The notes under the pieces are model-generated. The model worked only from the letters and a program-made list of their open reading frames with translations, was not told where the DNA came from and did no database searches. The translations under genes and the position numbers were made by a program. From positions 1-39,821 of the forward strand of contig NZ_JAPFQI010000029.1 of the NCBI RefSeq assembly GCF_026183895.1: 39,821 nt of DNA. The letters are read 5' to 3'. This document shows, piece after piece, positions 10,284 through 18,440 of the stretch (within the stretch, counting starts at the first letter, position 1; every line of letters starts with the position of its first letter). Source of the DNA: Sabulicella glaciei (GTDB lineage: Bacteria > Pseudomonadota > Alphaproteobacteria > Acetobacterales > Acetobacteraceae).

Positions 10284-11492
10284 ATGACGCGGACCGCTGC
10301 CGATGACCTGCCTGACCCTTACCGGTTGCGCCTCCCGGGTCCGACGGCGGTTCCCGAGCGCGTGCGCGCGGCGATGGCCCGCCCCGTGCTGAACCACCGC
10401 GGCCCCGAGTTCCGTGGTCAACTCGCGACGGCGGAGCGCCTGCTGCAGCCAATCCTCGGCACGGAGAATTCCGTGTTGTTGTTCGGATGCTCGGGCACAG
10501 GCATGATGGAAGCGGCGCTGCTCAATCTTCTTGCCCCAGGCGAGAGGCTGCTCTGCATTGTCCACGGCCAGTTTGGCGAGCGTTTCGCTGCGATCGGCGA
10601 GGCGCTCGGGGCTGTGGTGGACCGGGTTGAAATGGAGTGGGGGCAGGGGGTCGATATCAGCGCCGTTGCCGCGCGTCTCGAGGCCGCGCATTACCGCGCC
10701 ATCACCGTGATCCATAATGAAAGCTCGACCGGCGCGGTCGCCGATCTGGCCGCGCTTGGCACCCTGCTGCGCGACAGGCCCGAGATCCTGGTGGTGGATT
10801 CGGTGAGCGGCCTTGGTGCGGTTCCCATGCGGCAGGACGAGTGGGGCGTGGATGTTGTCGTTTCAGCATCCCAGAAGGCGCTGATGTGCCCCCCAGGCCT
10901 TGGCTTGGTCAGCCTCGGCGCCAAGGCGCGTGCAGTGGTGGCGCGGCATACCGCGATGCCGCGCTTCTATTTCGATTTCCGCCGGGCGCTTGAGTCTGCG
11001 AGCAAGGCAGAAACGCCGTTCACCCCTCCAACCGCACATGTCGCGGCTTTGGTCGAGGCGCTCGAGATGATCCATGCCGAGGGGATGGAAGCCGCGCTGA
11101 CCCGCCATCAAGCGTTGTCCACTGCGCTGCGAGCGGGCGGGGCCGCTATCGGCCTGCCGGATTTTACGCGGGCCCCGCTGCGCTCCTCGTCCGTGGTTGT
11201 GCTTTCCGTGCCGCCGGGACTGCTCGGGGGTGCAATCGTGCGGACGATGCGCGAGCGGTACGGATCCGTGATCGCCGGGGCACGGAACCGCCTCGCAGAC
11301 CGCGTCATCCGCATCGGCACCATGGGTTTCCTCGCTCCTGGCGACATCCTCACGGACCTCCAACAGCTCGAGGAGGTTCTCGCCGGGCTTGGCCATCCGG
11401 TCGAGGTCGGGGCAGGGGTTGCGGCGGCCGCTCGCAGCCTGCACGCGTCTGCTCGCGAAGCGGGAAAGACGGTAGTCAGGGCGGCAAGCTGA
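10284..11492 (+). CDS. Class V aminotransferase (alanine-glyoxylate/serine-pyruvate type)
   Basis: A 402-residue PLP enzyme of fold type I. It begins with the family pattern RLPGPTAVPERVRAAM and NHRGPEF. GCSGTGMMEAAL lies in the phosphate-binding region, VVDSVSGLGAVP carries the cofactor-binding Asp, and SASQKALMCPPG carries the Schiff-base Lys (about residue 198). Family members transfer amino groups between alanine, serine or related donors and glyoxylate or pyruvate. I prefer the ATG at 10284, with GAGG five bases upstream; a GTG at 10269 is a possible longer start. It is the first gene of an operon with a Bug binding protein and hyuAB, so it may process an amino compound released by that pathway. 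Confidence 0.9.
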   Translation: MTRTAADDLPDPYRLRLPGPTAVPERVRAAMARPVLNHRGPEFRGQLATAERLLQPILGTENSVLLFGCSGTGMMEAALLNLLAPGERLLCIVHGQFGERFAAIGEALGAVVDRVEMEWGQGVDISAVAARLEAAHYRAITVIHNESSTGAVADLAALGTLLRDRPEILVVDSVSGLGAVPMRQDEWGVDVVVSASQKALMCPPGLGLVSLGAKARAVVARHTAMPRFYFDFRRALESASKAETPFTPPTAHVAALVEALEMIHAEGMEAALTRHQALSTALRAGGAAIGLPDFTRAPLRSSSVVVLSVPPGLLGGAIVRTMRERYGSVIAGARNRLADRVIRIGTMGFLAPGDILTDLQQLEEVLAGLGHPVEVGAGVAAAARSLHASAREAGKTVVRAAS

Positions 11493-11533
11493 TCGCCAGC
11501 TTCAGCTGGCAGGTGGGAGAGGAGCAAGCATTC

Positions 11534-12508
11534 ATGACAAGGCGCGCATTCCTGTTGAGCGGCCTGACGCCGCTGCTCGCGTCCCCTGGCATCACCGTCC
11601 ACGCGCAGGATCTGCCGTCCCGTCCGGTCCGTCTGGTTGTGCCCTACGCACCGGGCGGCACGACCGACATCCTCGCGCGCGTTCTCGCCGAGCACTTCCA
11701 GGCCGAGTTTGGCCAGCCGCTCGTGGTCGATCTCCGGCCCGGGGCCGGCGGCACGGTTGGGACGGCACAGGTCGCACAGGCGGTGCCCGACGGCACGACC
11801 CTGGTCATGGGCACGCCTGGGACGCACGCCACCGCGAAGGCCCTTTACCCCAACCTCCCTTACGACCCGATCCGTGACTTTGCGCCGGTCACGCTGGTGG
11901 CCAACGTGCCGAACATCGTGGTGGTGAATCCCAACCTGCCGGTGCGAAGCATCGCCGAGCTGATCGCCGCAGCACGCGCGCGGCCTGGAAGCATCAATTA
12001 TGGATCCGCCGGCAATGGCGCGACGACGCACCTGTCGGGTGAGCTGTTCCGCCTCATGACCGGCGCCCAGATCATCCATATCCCATATCGCGGCAGCGGT
12101 GCGGCGCTGATCGACCTCCAGGCAGGTCAGATCCAGCTCATGTTCGAGAATCTCCCGGGTGCCATCCAGCATGTCCGCGATGGGAGACTGCGCGCTCTTG
12201 CCGTTACCTCGCCCACGCGAGCGAAGGCCACGCCCGATCTCCCCACCGTCGCTGAGGCGGGGGTTCCGGGCTACGGCGTCGTCTCCTGGTTTGCGCTCTT
12301 CGCGCCCGCCGCAACGCCGGAGCCCGTGCTTGTTCGGTTGAACCAGGGCTTCCGGCGAATCATGGCCATCCCCTCCGTGCGGCAGCGCATGGAGGATCTT
12401 GGCGCCGAGCCGGCCGATGGTCCACCCGAACAGCTCGCCCGCCTGGTTGCCGATGAGAACACCCGCTGGACACGAGTGATCCAGGACGCGCAGATCCGCA
12501 TCCAGTGA
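11534..12508 (+). CDS. Tripartite tricarboxylate transporter substrate-binding protein (Bug/TctC family), second copy
   Basis: A 324-residue secreted binding protein. The ATG at 11534 gives a twin-arginine-like signal sequence (MTRRAFLLSGLTPLLASPG) with a GGGAGAGGAG ribosome site upstream; the frame is open from 11513. Family motifs follow: DLPSRPVRLVVPYAPGGTTD, RPGAGGTVGTAQVAQAVPDG, and IIHIPYRGSGAALIDLQAGQ. Its stop overlaps the hyuA-like GTG start, which suggests translational coupling. It probably brings in the substrate of the hydantoinase-like enzyme. No TctA or TctB subunit is encoded nearby. Confidence 0.92.
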   Translation: MTRRAFLLSGLTPLLASPGITVHAQDLPSRPVRLVVPYAPGGTTDILARVLAEHFQAEFGQPLVVDLRPGAGGTVGTAQVAQAVPDGTTLVMGTPGTHATAKALYPNLPYDPIRDFAPVTLVANVPNIVVVNPNLPVRSIAELIAAARARPGSINYGSAGNGATTHLSGELFRLMTGAQIIHIPYRGSGAALIDLQAGQIQLMFENLPGAIQHVRDGRLRALAVTSPTRAKATPDLPTVAEAGVPGYGVVSWFALFAPAATPEPVLVRLNQGFRRIMAIPSVRQRMEDLGAEPADGPPEQLARLVADENTRWTRVIQDAQIRIQ

Positions 12509-14601
12509 GCGACGCCATGACAGGCAAGCCCGCCCTCTCCCTCGGCATCGACATCGGCGGCACCTTCACCGACCTCGTGCTGCACGGGCCTGGGAGAGAG
12601 CGCTCCGACACGCTGAAGGTGCTCACGACCCATGCCGATCCGGTCCAGGGCATCCTGGCAGGGACGCGCCGGCTGCTCGAGCAGGCCGGCGCGGCGCCAG
12701 GCGAGGTGGGGCGGGTGGTCCACGCGACCACGCTCTTCACCAACGCGCTGATTGAACGCAAGGGCGCGAGGACGGCGCTGATCACGACCGCGGGCTTCCG
12801 GGACCTGCTCCATATCGGACGGGAGCGCCGCTACGAGCTTTACGACCTTCAGCTCCGCCCGCCCGAGCCGCTCGTGCCCGACCGCCTTCGCTTCGAGGTG
12901 CCAGAACGGGTGAAGGCGGACGGCACGGTCCTTGTGCCCCTCGACCTCGCGGAACTCGAGGAACGCGCTGCAGAGGCGGTGGAGATGGGCGCGGAATCGC
13001 TCGCCATCCTGTTCCTGCACAGCGACCTCCACCCGCAGCACGAGGCGGAGGCGGTCGCGCATCTCGCCAAGCACTTCCCGGAGCTTTCCGTCACCGCGTC
13101 GCACGGCATCGTGCGGGAGGTGCGCGAGTACGACCGTGGCTCCACCGCCACGGCGAACGCCTATGTCGCCCCGCTCGCCGAGCGCTACCTGGCCCGGCTG
13201 GGCTCGGAACTCGCGACGCTCGGCCTCCAAGCCCCGCTGCTGTTGATGCTCTCGAATGGCGGACTCACCCATGTGGCCGAGGCCCGACGCGCGCCCGTCC
13301 AGCTGCTGGAGTCGGGTCCGGCCGCGGGGGCGCTCGCGGCGGCCTTCCTCGCTGGTGAGGAAGAAGGCCGGCTCCTGGCTTTCGACCTCGGCGGCACGAC
13401 AGCCAAGCTGTGCGTCGTCGAGAATGGCGAGCCCGAGGTCGTGTTCGGGTTCGAGGCGGCCCGCCAGGCGCGCTTCATCGAAGGCAGCGGCCTGCCGATC
13501 CGCATCTCCACCGTCGACCTCATCGAGATCGGTGCCGGCGGCGGGTCCATCGCGCGCCGCGACCCCATCGGGCTGCTGAAGGTAGGGCCGGACAGCGCGG
13601 GATCGGAGCCCGGTCCCGCTTCCTATGGGCGAGGCGGAACCCAGCCAACGGTCACGGACGCCAACCTCCTGCTCGGCTACCTCGACCCGGCGAGCTTCGC
13701 GGGCGGCCGGCTTCCCCTGGACCGGCAAGCGGCTGCGGATGCGGTGGGGCGCCTGGCCGCTTCGCTCGACATCTCGTCCGAGGCTGCGGCCTGGGGCATT
13801 CATGATGTGGCGACAGAAGCTATGGCCGGCGCGGCGCGCACCCATCTTGCCGAGCGTGGCCGGGACGCCTCGGAGTTCACACTGGTCTGCACGGGGGGCG
13901 GCGGGCCGGTTCATGGGCATCATCTGGCCCGCAAGCTCGGCATCCGGCGCATGATCATCCCGCCCGAGGCCGGCGTCGCCTCCGCACTGGGCATGCTCGC
14001 CGCACCGCCGCGGGTGGACAAGGTCATGAGCCTCGGCCAGCGCCTCGATGCCTGCACGGCCTCCTTCCTCGCTTCCGCCTTTGGCGGGCTGGAGGAGGAG
14101 GCGCGCCAAGTGCTGGCCGATGGCGGGTGGACCGGCGAGGAGGTGGCGGCCGGCCGGATGGTGGATGCCCGCTGCGTTGGCCAGGGCGCCCATATGCCTG
14201 TCTCATTGCCGCCCGCGCCCTGGCCCATGGAGGACGAGGCTGTACGCGAACTGATCCGCGACGCGTTTCGCCTGGCCTATGTCGCGCGCTACAGCCGCCC
14301 GCCGCCGGCGGTGCCGATCGAGCTGGTTCACGCGCGCGTCGTCCTGCGCGGCGCGAAGGGCGCAGCACAAATCAATGCCGGATCCGGACCGGATGCGACG
14401 GAAGCGGCGGCCAATTGGCGCCGCATCGTCATCGGTGGCGAGGAGCACGAGGCTGCCGTGCATCGCCGCGCCTCGCTTCCCGTGGGTTTTGTGGCCACCG
14501 GTCCGGCCCTGGTAGAGGAAGCGGGCTCGACGCTCGTCGTCGGGCCCGGATCGCGGCTTATGGTGCTTCGTTCGGGCAACATCCTGGTGGAGCTGAACTG
14601 A
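12505..14601 (+). CDS. hyuA: Hydantoinase/oxoprolinase subunit A family protein (HyuA-like)
   Basis: A 698-residue ATP-dependent subunit of the hydantoinase/5-oxoprolinase/acetone carboxylase superfamily. The actin-like ATPase fold shows LGIDIGGTFTDLVL at residues 13-26 and a second phosphate motif LLAFDLGGTTAKLCVV near residue 291. VCTGGGGPVHGHHLA and PPEAGVASALGML in the C-terminal half are typical of HyuA. I give the GTG at 12505, which overlaps the upstream TGA; the ATG at 12517 (MTGKPAL) is an equally possible start. It forms a complex with the next gene and hydrolyses a cyclic amide using ATP. The exact substrate (N-methylhydantoin, oxoproline or other) cannot be read from sequence. Confidence 0.93.
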   Translation: MSDAMTGKPALSLGIDIGGTFTDLVLHGPGRERSDTLKVLTTHADPVQGILAGTRRLLEQAGAAPGEVGRVVHATTLFTNALIERKGARTALITTAGFRDLLHIGRERRYELYDLQLRPPEPLVPDRLRFEVPERVKADGTVLVPLDLAELEERAAEAVEMGAESLAILFLHSDLHPQHEAEAVAHLAKHFPELSVTASHGIVREVREYDRGSTATANAYVAPLAERYLARLGSELATLGLQAPLLLMLSNGGLTHVAEARRAPVQLLESGPAAGALAAAFLAGEEEGRLLAFDLGGTTAKLCVVENGEPEVVFGFEAARQARFIEGSGLPIRISTVDLIEIGAGGGSIARRDPIGLLKVGPDSAGSEPGPASYGRGGTQPTVTDANLLLGYLDPASFAGGRLPLDRQAAADAVGRLAASLDISSEAAAWGIHDVATEAMAGAARTHLAERGRDASEFTLVCTGGGGPVHGHHLARKLGIRRMIIPPEAGVASALGMLAAPPRVDKVMSLGQRLDACTASFLASAFGGLEEEARQVLADGGWTGEEVAAGRMVDARCVGQGAHMPVSLPPAPWPMEDEAVRELIRDAFRLAYVARYSRPPPAVPIELVHARVVLRGAKGAAQINAGSGPDATEAAANWRRIVIGGEEHEAAVHRRASLPVGFVATGPALVEEAGSTLVVGPGSRLMVLRSGNILVELN

Positions 14602-16154
14602 TGGCGCACCTTGACCCCGTCACGCTGGAGCTGGTCTGGACGCGGCTGATCGCGGCCGTGGACGAGGCGGCGAAGGCGATTGTCCGCACCTCCTTCTCGA
14701 CCCTGTCCAACGAGGCGAACGACTTCGCCTGCGTCCTCACGGATGCCGAGGGCCGGTCCCTCGCGCAGAACACGGGGTCGATCCCGAGCTTCATCGGCAC
14801 GCTGCCCGGGACGGTCCGGGCGGTCCGCGCCGCTTTCCCGGCCGACCGGATGCAGCCGGGCGACGTGTTCATCACGAACAACCCTTGGATCGGCACGGGC
14901 CACCTCAACGACATCTCAGTCGTGCGGCCGATCTACCTCGAAAGCAGCATCGTCGGCTTTGCCGCCACGACGAGCCACGTTCCGGATATCGGCGGCCGCA
15001 TCCGAAGCACCGAAGCGCGCGAGTTGTTCGAGGAAGGCTTCCACATCCCGCCGATGCGGCTGATGCGCGGCGAAGTGCCGGACGCCACCCTGTTGGCACT
15101 TCTGCGCGCCAATGTCCGGACCCCCGACCAGACCGAGGGCGATGTCTGGGCCCAGGTGGGCGCCGTGTCCCTGATCGAGGACCGTGTGCGCCGCGCTCTC
15201 GAGGACCATCGGATGTCAGGCCTTTCGGTCGTGGCCTCGGAGATCTTCGACCGCTCTGAGGCGGAGATGCGCAGGCGCATCGCGCTGCTGCCCGAGGGCA
15301 CCTGGCGCTCCACCATGCAGACGGACGGGCTGGAAGACCCCTTCACCTTCGAGGTCGAGGTCACCTTGCGGGGCGGGGAGGTCGCGGTGGATTTCACGGG
15401 GACCAGCCCGCAGCAGCGTCGCGCCGTGAACTGCGTGATGGCCTACACCACGGCGATGACACATTTTGCGCTGAAGGCGCTGCTCCTGCCGGAACTGCCA
15501 AACAACGAGGGCGTGTTCCGGCCGATCCACGTCCATGCGCCAGAGGGCTGCATTCTCAACCCGCGGCACCCCGCCGCCGTTGGTGGGCGTGCGGCAACCG
15601 GTCACTACGTGCCGGTCCTCGTCTTCAGTGCCTTGGCCGAGGCGCTACCAGATAAAGTGCGCGCCGCCCCCGGAAGCCCACTTTGGATCATGAACCTGGC
15701 CGGCACGGACACGCAGGGCCGGACCTTCGCCAACGTGATGTTCTTCAATGGCGGGACCGGCGCGGGCGCGACCCAGGGTGGTGCGGACTGCATTTCCTGG
15801 CCATCCAACATCTCGGCAACGCCTATTGAGGTGGTGGAGCGGACCGCCCCTTTGCTCATCCATCGCAAGGCACTGCGGCCTGACTCTGGCGGCGCCGGCA
15901 GTTTCCATGGCGGCCGGGGTCAGGAGGTTCTGCTGGAATGCGAGGCAGAGGACGTTGGCGCCGTTTTTGTTACGGAGCGCCTGCGGTTCGCGGCGCACGG
16001 CCTGTTCGGCGGTGCCTCGGGCGCCATTGGTGAGGTGCTGATTGATGGGATAGCGGTGAACACGCGACAACTTCAGATGCTGCGCAAAGGCAGCCGCGTC
16101 ACTGTCCGCACGCCAGGTGGCGGTGGCTTCGGCCCTATCCAAGGGAGCGAGTGA
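14601..16154 (+). CDS. hyuB: Hydantoinase/oxoprolinase subunit B family protein (HyuB-like)
   Basis: A 517-residue partner of the preceding subunit, with the family start MAHLDPVTLELVWTRL. Conserved stretches are SNEANDFACVLTDAEGR, PGDVFITNNPWIGTGHLND, FTGTSPQQRRAVNCVMAYT, and a late GGRGQEVLLE then RTPGGGGFGP. The start ATG shares one base with the upstream stop (TGATG), so the subunits are made in equal amounts. A good hairpin 30 bases after the stop probably ends the operon. Confidence 0.94.
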   Translation: MAHLDPVTLELVWTRLIAAVDEAAKAIVRTSFSTLSNEANDFACVLTDAEGRSLAQNTGSIPSFIGTLPGTVRAVRAAFPADRMQPGDVFITNNPWIGTGHLNDISVVRPIYLESSIVGFAATTSHVPDIGGRIRSTEARELFEEGFHIPPMRLMRGEVPDATLLALLRANVRTPDQTEGDVWAQVGAVSLIEDRVRRALEDHRMSGLSVVASEIFDRSEAEMRRRIALLPEGTWRSTMQTDGLEDPFTFEVEVTLRGGEVAVDFTGTSPQQRRAVNCVMAYTTAMTHFALKALLLPELPNNEGVFRPIHVHAPEGCILNPRHPAAVGGRAATGHYVPVLVFSALAEALPDKVRAAPGSPLWIMNLAGTDTQGRTFANVMFFNGGTGAGATQGGADCISWPSNISATPIEVVERTAPLLIHRKALRPDSGGAGSFHGGRGQEVLLECEAEDVGAVFVTERLRFAAHGLFGGASGAIGEVLIDGIAVNTRQLQMLRKGSRVTVRTPGGGGFGPIQGSE

Positions 16155-16184
16155 CTCATCCGGTTGGCGCTAACACCGCATCGA

Positions 16185-16204
16185 CCGCCTGGTGCGCCAG
16201 GCGG
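16185..16204 (+). terminator. Terminator hairpin after hyuAB operon
   Basis: A perfect 8-bp stem (CCGCCTGG with CCAGGCGG) encloses a TGCG loop, and outer GCAT/ATGC bases could extend it. It starts 30 bases after the hyuB-like stop and is followed by a pyrimidine-rich tract containing TTTTT (16231-16235). Confidence 0.55.
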
Positions 16205-16358
16205 ATGCCGCTTCCTCGCTTCTCTTCTGTTTTTCTTGAACCCCGCTCTAGCACCGAACAAGAAAAGAATACACTCGCCGCCTTGGCCTCAAGTGCCTCT
16301 CTGATAGGCACCGCACTGCATCGAGGTCGCTTGCCCAGCCCTTTCTCTTGGACCTCTT

Positions 16359-16387
16359 TTGATCATTCACTTTTTAGTGAGGATCAA
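16359..16387 (+). promoter_or_regulatory. Hairpin overlapping the ribosome site of a broken small gene
   Basis: TTGATC, a 2-base interruption, TCACT, a TTTT loop, AGTGA, one base, then GATCAA form an almost perfect stem of 11 pairs. The right arm contains the GAGG Shine-Dalgarno (16379-16382) for the ATG at 16389. It could be an operator or a structure that hides the ribosome site. The surrounding 200 bases are clearly more AT-rich than the rest of the window. Confidence 0.4.
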
Positions 16388-16388
16388 G

Positions 16389-16737
16389 ATGTGCATTCCA
16401 GCTTGGGCCGTTGATGCTTTCCTAAAGAACAAGCGCCTGCCGCTCGACCCCATCGAGGCCGCGCAGGATCTGAGCAAGCGTCCCGATGACATGGGCTTCA
16501 TCGTCACCATGCATGCACGGACATCTCTTTCTGCTTGATCTGCGCGTGGATGACACCGTTGTGTTCACCCTTACGCTTATCACCTTGGACCCTGATCGGG
16601 AGGCGCTGCGTCGGGGCAGCCGCATTCTGACCGTCGAGCCCGAGGCCGAGAGCCGCTTCGCGATCGACCCTTCAGCGCGGCCGTATCGTCCAGGACGCGG
16701 CCTGACGCCTTTCCACCTAGTCGCGCCCCAAGGTTAG
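16389..16737 (+). pseudogene. Small hypothetical protein gene broken by a 4-bp tandem duplication
   Basis: The ATG at 16389 (with GAGG upstream) opens MCIPAWAVDAFLKNK, then PIEAAQDLSKRPDDMGFIVT. This frame stops soon after 16517. The next frame continues as HLFLLDLRVDDTVVFTLTLI, then TLDPDREALRRGSRIL, to a TAG ending at 16737. Between them lies TGCATGCA (16510-16517). Removing one TGCA joins the two halves into one 114-residue protein reading ...VTMHGHLFLL... without a gap. I recognise no domain; the composition is coding-like in both halves. It ends tail-to-tail with the thermonuclease gene, overlapping by four bases. Confidence 0.45.
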
Positions 16738-17171
16738 CACCACCCTTGCCGCCGGCTGCGGCCGTCATAGGGTCGCGCGAAGCCCTCTGCGATCAGCACC
16801 TGCGCGACATCCCAGCCTTCCCGGTCCCGCACCACGGCCAACAGCCTTCCATAGCGGTCGCGGCCCCGCGGTTCGATCGTCACGCCCCGCGCGACTAGCA
16901 TCGCCAGCCGGTCCCTGGCCGCACGGGCCAGGCGCGCCTCACGAGGGCACTTCCCGCGCATCTCCGGCGCGTCCAGACCAATGATTCGGATGCGCTCAGC
17001 CCCACAGCGCAAGGTGTCGCCATCGGTCGCCTGGCAGCGCAGTCCTTGAGCGGATGCGGGCGCCATCAAAAGAAGACTCATGAAGACCATGGCGATCAAT
17101 GACTGGCGTCCGCGCCACCATCGGCCCGAAGCTTCATTCATGAGGAAGGTTCGCATCCGACGAGTGTTCAT
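16734..17171 (-). CDS. Secreted thermonuclease-like (SNase family) protein
   Basis: A 145-residue protein with a hydrophobic signal segment (SLIAMVFMSLLLMAPASAQG) and a short staphylococcal-nuclease fold. Catalytic and calcium positions are recognisable: Asp in ATDGDTLRCG, Arg and Asp/Glu in RIRIIGLDAPEMRG, and Arg in RDRYGRLLAVV. It likely cleaves DNA or RNA in the periplasm, although many short bacterial members have undefined roles. The start is uncertain: ATGs at 17171, 17156 and 17141 all lack a good ribosome site. Confidence 0.85.
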   Translation of the reverse strand: MNTRRMRTFLMNEASGRWWRGRQSLIAMVFMSLLLMAPASAQGLRCQATDGDTLRCGAERIRIIGLDAPEMRGKCPREARLARAARDRLAMLVARGVTIEPRGRDRYGRLLAVVRDREGWDVAQVLIAEGFARPYDGRSRRQGWC

Positions 17172-17181
17172 TGCTTAGGGC

Positions 17182-17403
17182 GTGCTGGCCATAGCGCTCC
17201 TGCTGCCACGGGAGGGCGCAGCGCAGTTCAGCAATTGCCCCGACATCGCGAACCCAGCCCAGTGCCTGGAGTGCTACGATCGCCAGCGAAGTGTTCAACT
17301 GCAGCAGCGCGCCGCGCCACCGCCGCAGATCTGGCCCTTCAGCAGGGGAGGGGGCTCCTGCACGCGAAGCATCCCCTGCGCCGGGCCGCGAAGCGGCGTC
17401 TAA
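17182..17403 (+). CDS. Small Cys-containing, probably exported hypothetical protein
   Basis: From a GTG at 17182 the frame encodes a short hydrophobic leader (VLAIALLLPREGAAQ) followed by FSNCPDIANPAQCLECYDRQ and a Pro/Gly-rich tail, ending at 17403 (73 residues). The leader and clustered Cys residues look like a small secreted protein. The leader is short and the ribosome site poor, so the gene may be 5'-truncated by a rearrangement. It diverges from the thermonuclease gene with only 10 bases between starts. Confidence 0.4.
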   Translation: MLAIALLLPREGAAQFSNCPDIANPAQCLECYDRQRSVQLQQRAAPPPQIWPFSRGGGSCTRSIPCAGPRSGV

Positions 17404-17407
17404 TACT

Positions 17408-17764
17408 TCACCCAGTCCGGCCGGAAGCAGAACCTGCCGCGCTGACCCGCGCACCGCTCTTGCGCGGCCTTCGCTCGGAAACAGGGGCGCGATTCTTGGA
17501 AACGGTGAGAGACCTGAAAGTCGGAATGGAGGCCAATTCCTCCGTCATCTTCGGCGCCAGCATAGCGAGGTCGTAGACGGCCTGCACTCTGAGCCAAGTC
17601 TGCGGGCCTATGCCCGTGAGCTTTCCGAGCCGCAGCGCCATGGCCGGCGACACGCCGATGCGCCCGTCGCGCAACCTGTAGAGCAGCTGGTGGGTCAGCC
17701 CCATCAGCGCCGCGGCCTGAGGCAGGGAGAGGCCTAGCGGCGGCAGCACGTCCTCGACCAGCAT
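17408..17764 (-). CDS. HigA-type (XRE/VapI family) antitoxin, orphan
   Basis: A 118-residue protein with the HigA helix-turn-helix: MLVEDVLPPLGLSLPQAAAL, then GLTHQLLYRLRDGR, MALRLGKLTGIGPQTWLRVQ and AVYDLAML. This family binds its own promoter and neutralises a HigB RNase. No HigB-like gene is adjacent. The tail after ASIPTF is basic and longer than usual. The family normally begins with an HPGE-type motif. Here HPGR is encoded in frame just upstream of the only ATG (at 17764), so the N-terminus looks shortened. The upstream 81-residue frame is in phase and separated only by its TGA. Confidence 0.75.
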   Translation of the reverse strand: MLVEDVLPPLGLSLPQAAALMGLTHQLLYRLRDGRIGVSPAMALRLGKLTGIGPQTWLRVQAVYDLAMLAPKMTEELASIPTFRSLTVSKNRAPVSERRPRKSGARVSAAGSASGRTG

Positions 17765-17791
17765 CCGGCCCGGGTGGCGCGGCCTTCCATC

Positions 17792-18037
17792 TCAAGAGGC
17801 GAGTGGCGCCCAGCCGGGCAGGAAGTCGGCGCGCTGCAGAGGGCTGAGGATCACGGCGCGCTCAACCGTGGTTCTGCCATCCGTGCCGAAGCGCGTCACG
17901 CTGCCGATGGCAAAGTCTTCGTAGATCGCGCTCTCCCCGCCGAACAGCCACTCACGGTGCACGGGGCCAGTCTCCTCGGGGATTTCAGCGCGGCCTATCA
18001 GCCGCTTGTGCCCGTCCTCGTCCACGTAGACCTTCAT
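17792..18037 (-). CDS. Hypothetical 81-residue protein upstream of HigA-like gene
   Basis: The ATG at 18037 has a strong GGAGGGACGG ribosome site. It encodes MKVYVDEDGHKRLIGRAEIP, then a WLFGGESAIYEDFAIGSVTR segment, and ends ...LPGWAPLAS. I do not recognise the family. It does not look like a HigB RNase. It is charged and soluble, with no signal or membrane helix. It lies in the same frame as the HigA-like gene, 27 bases upstream of that ATG, so both are likely cotranscribed and may be functionally linked. Confidence 0.65.
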   Translation of the reverse strand: MKVYVDEDGHKRLIGRAEIPEETGPVHREWLFGGESAIYEDFAIGSVTRFGTDGRTTVERAVILSPLQRADFLPGWAPLAS

Positions 18038-18128
18038 CCGTCCCTCCGCATGACCATTGACGGGTAGCAGAGGTGGCGGAGCGTGGTATCCGTGAGAGCC
18101 CGCATTCTGGCGTTTGAATCGCCGGCTC

Positions 18129-18440
18129 TCAGCGTCCCGAGCGCTCGAAGCCTGACAGCAGCGCCTCAATCAGGCCTTCACGCGTCACCCGATCCCACTG
18201 ACTGGCATGTGGAGAAGCGGATCGGGACGTCAAAGACTGCGGAAAGAAGAGTGAACGCGCGTCTCCATCGCTGCCGATGCGGAGGTAGCCAATGGGGCAG
18301 GAGGCGAAGCAGTTCTTGGCAGGCGTCTCCCTTTCGCTTTCGGGCAACCTGCTGATCCAGTACCGCTCTAAACAGCGATGCAGGCTCGATCGGGTCAGGT
18401 GCGAGATGGTGGACTGCAGCGCAAGAGCCAGCGCGTCATG
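18129..18440 (-). pseudogene. IS481-family transposase remnant
   Basis: The minus-strand frame encodes ALALQSTISHLTRSSLHRCL, then ERYWISRLPE and CPIGYLRIG. This matches the region of IS481 transposases between the N-terminal HTH and the DDE core (TIPHLTRSSLHRCLQRHGISRLP...YPIGFFHID). The sequence decays after that point and the DDE residues are not recognisable. It abuts, and just overlaps, the 3' end of the alpha/beta hydrolase gene. Confidence 0.65.

Noticed and set aside
16734-17454. Minus-strand frame 17134-17454 overlapping the thermonuclease start
   Set aside because: It has low-complexity composition and no domain. The thermonuclease frame and the plus-strand small secreted frame explain the region better.
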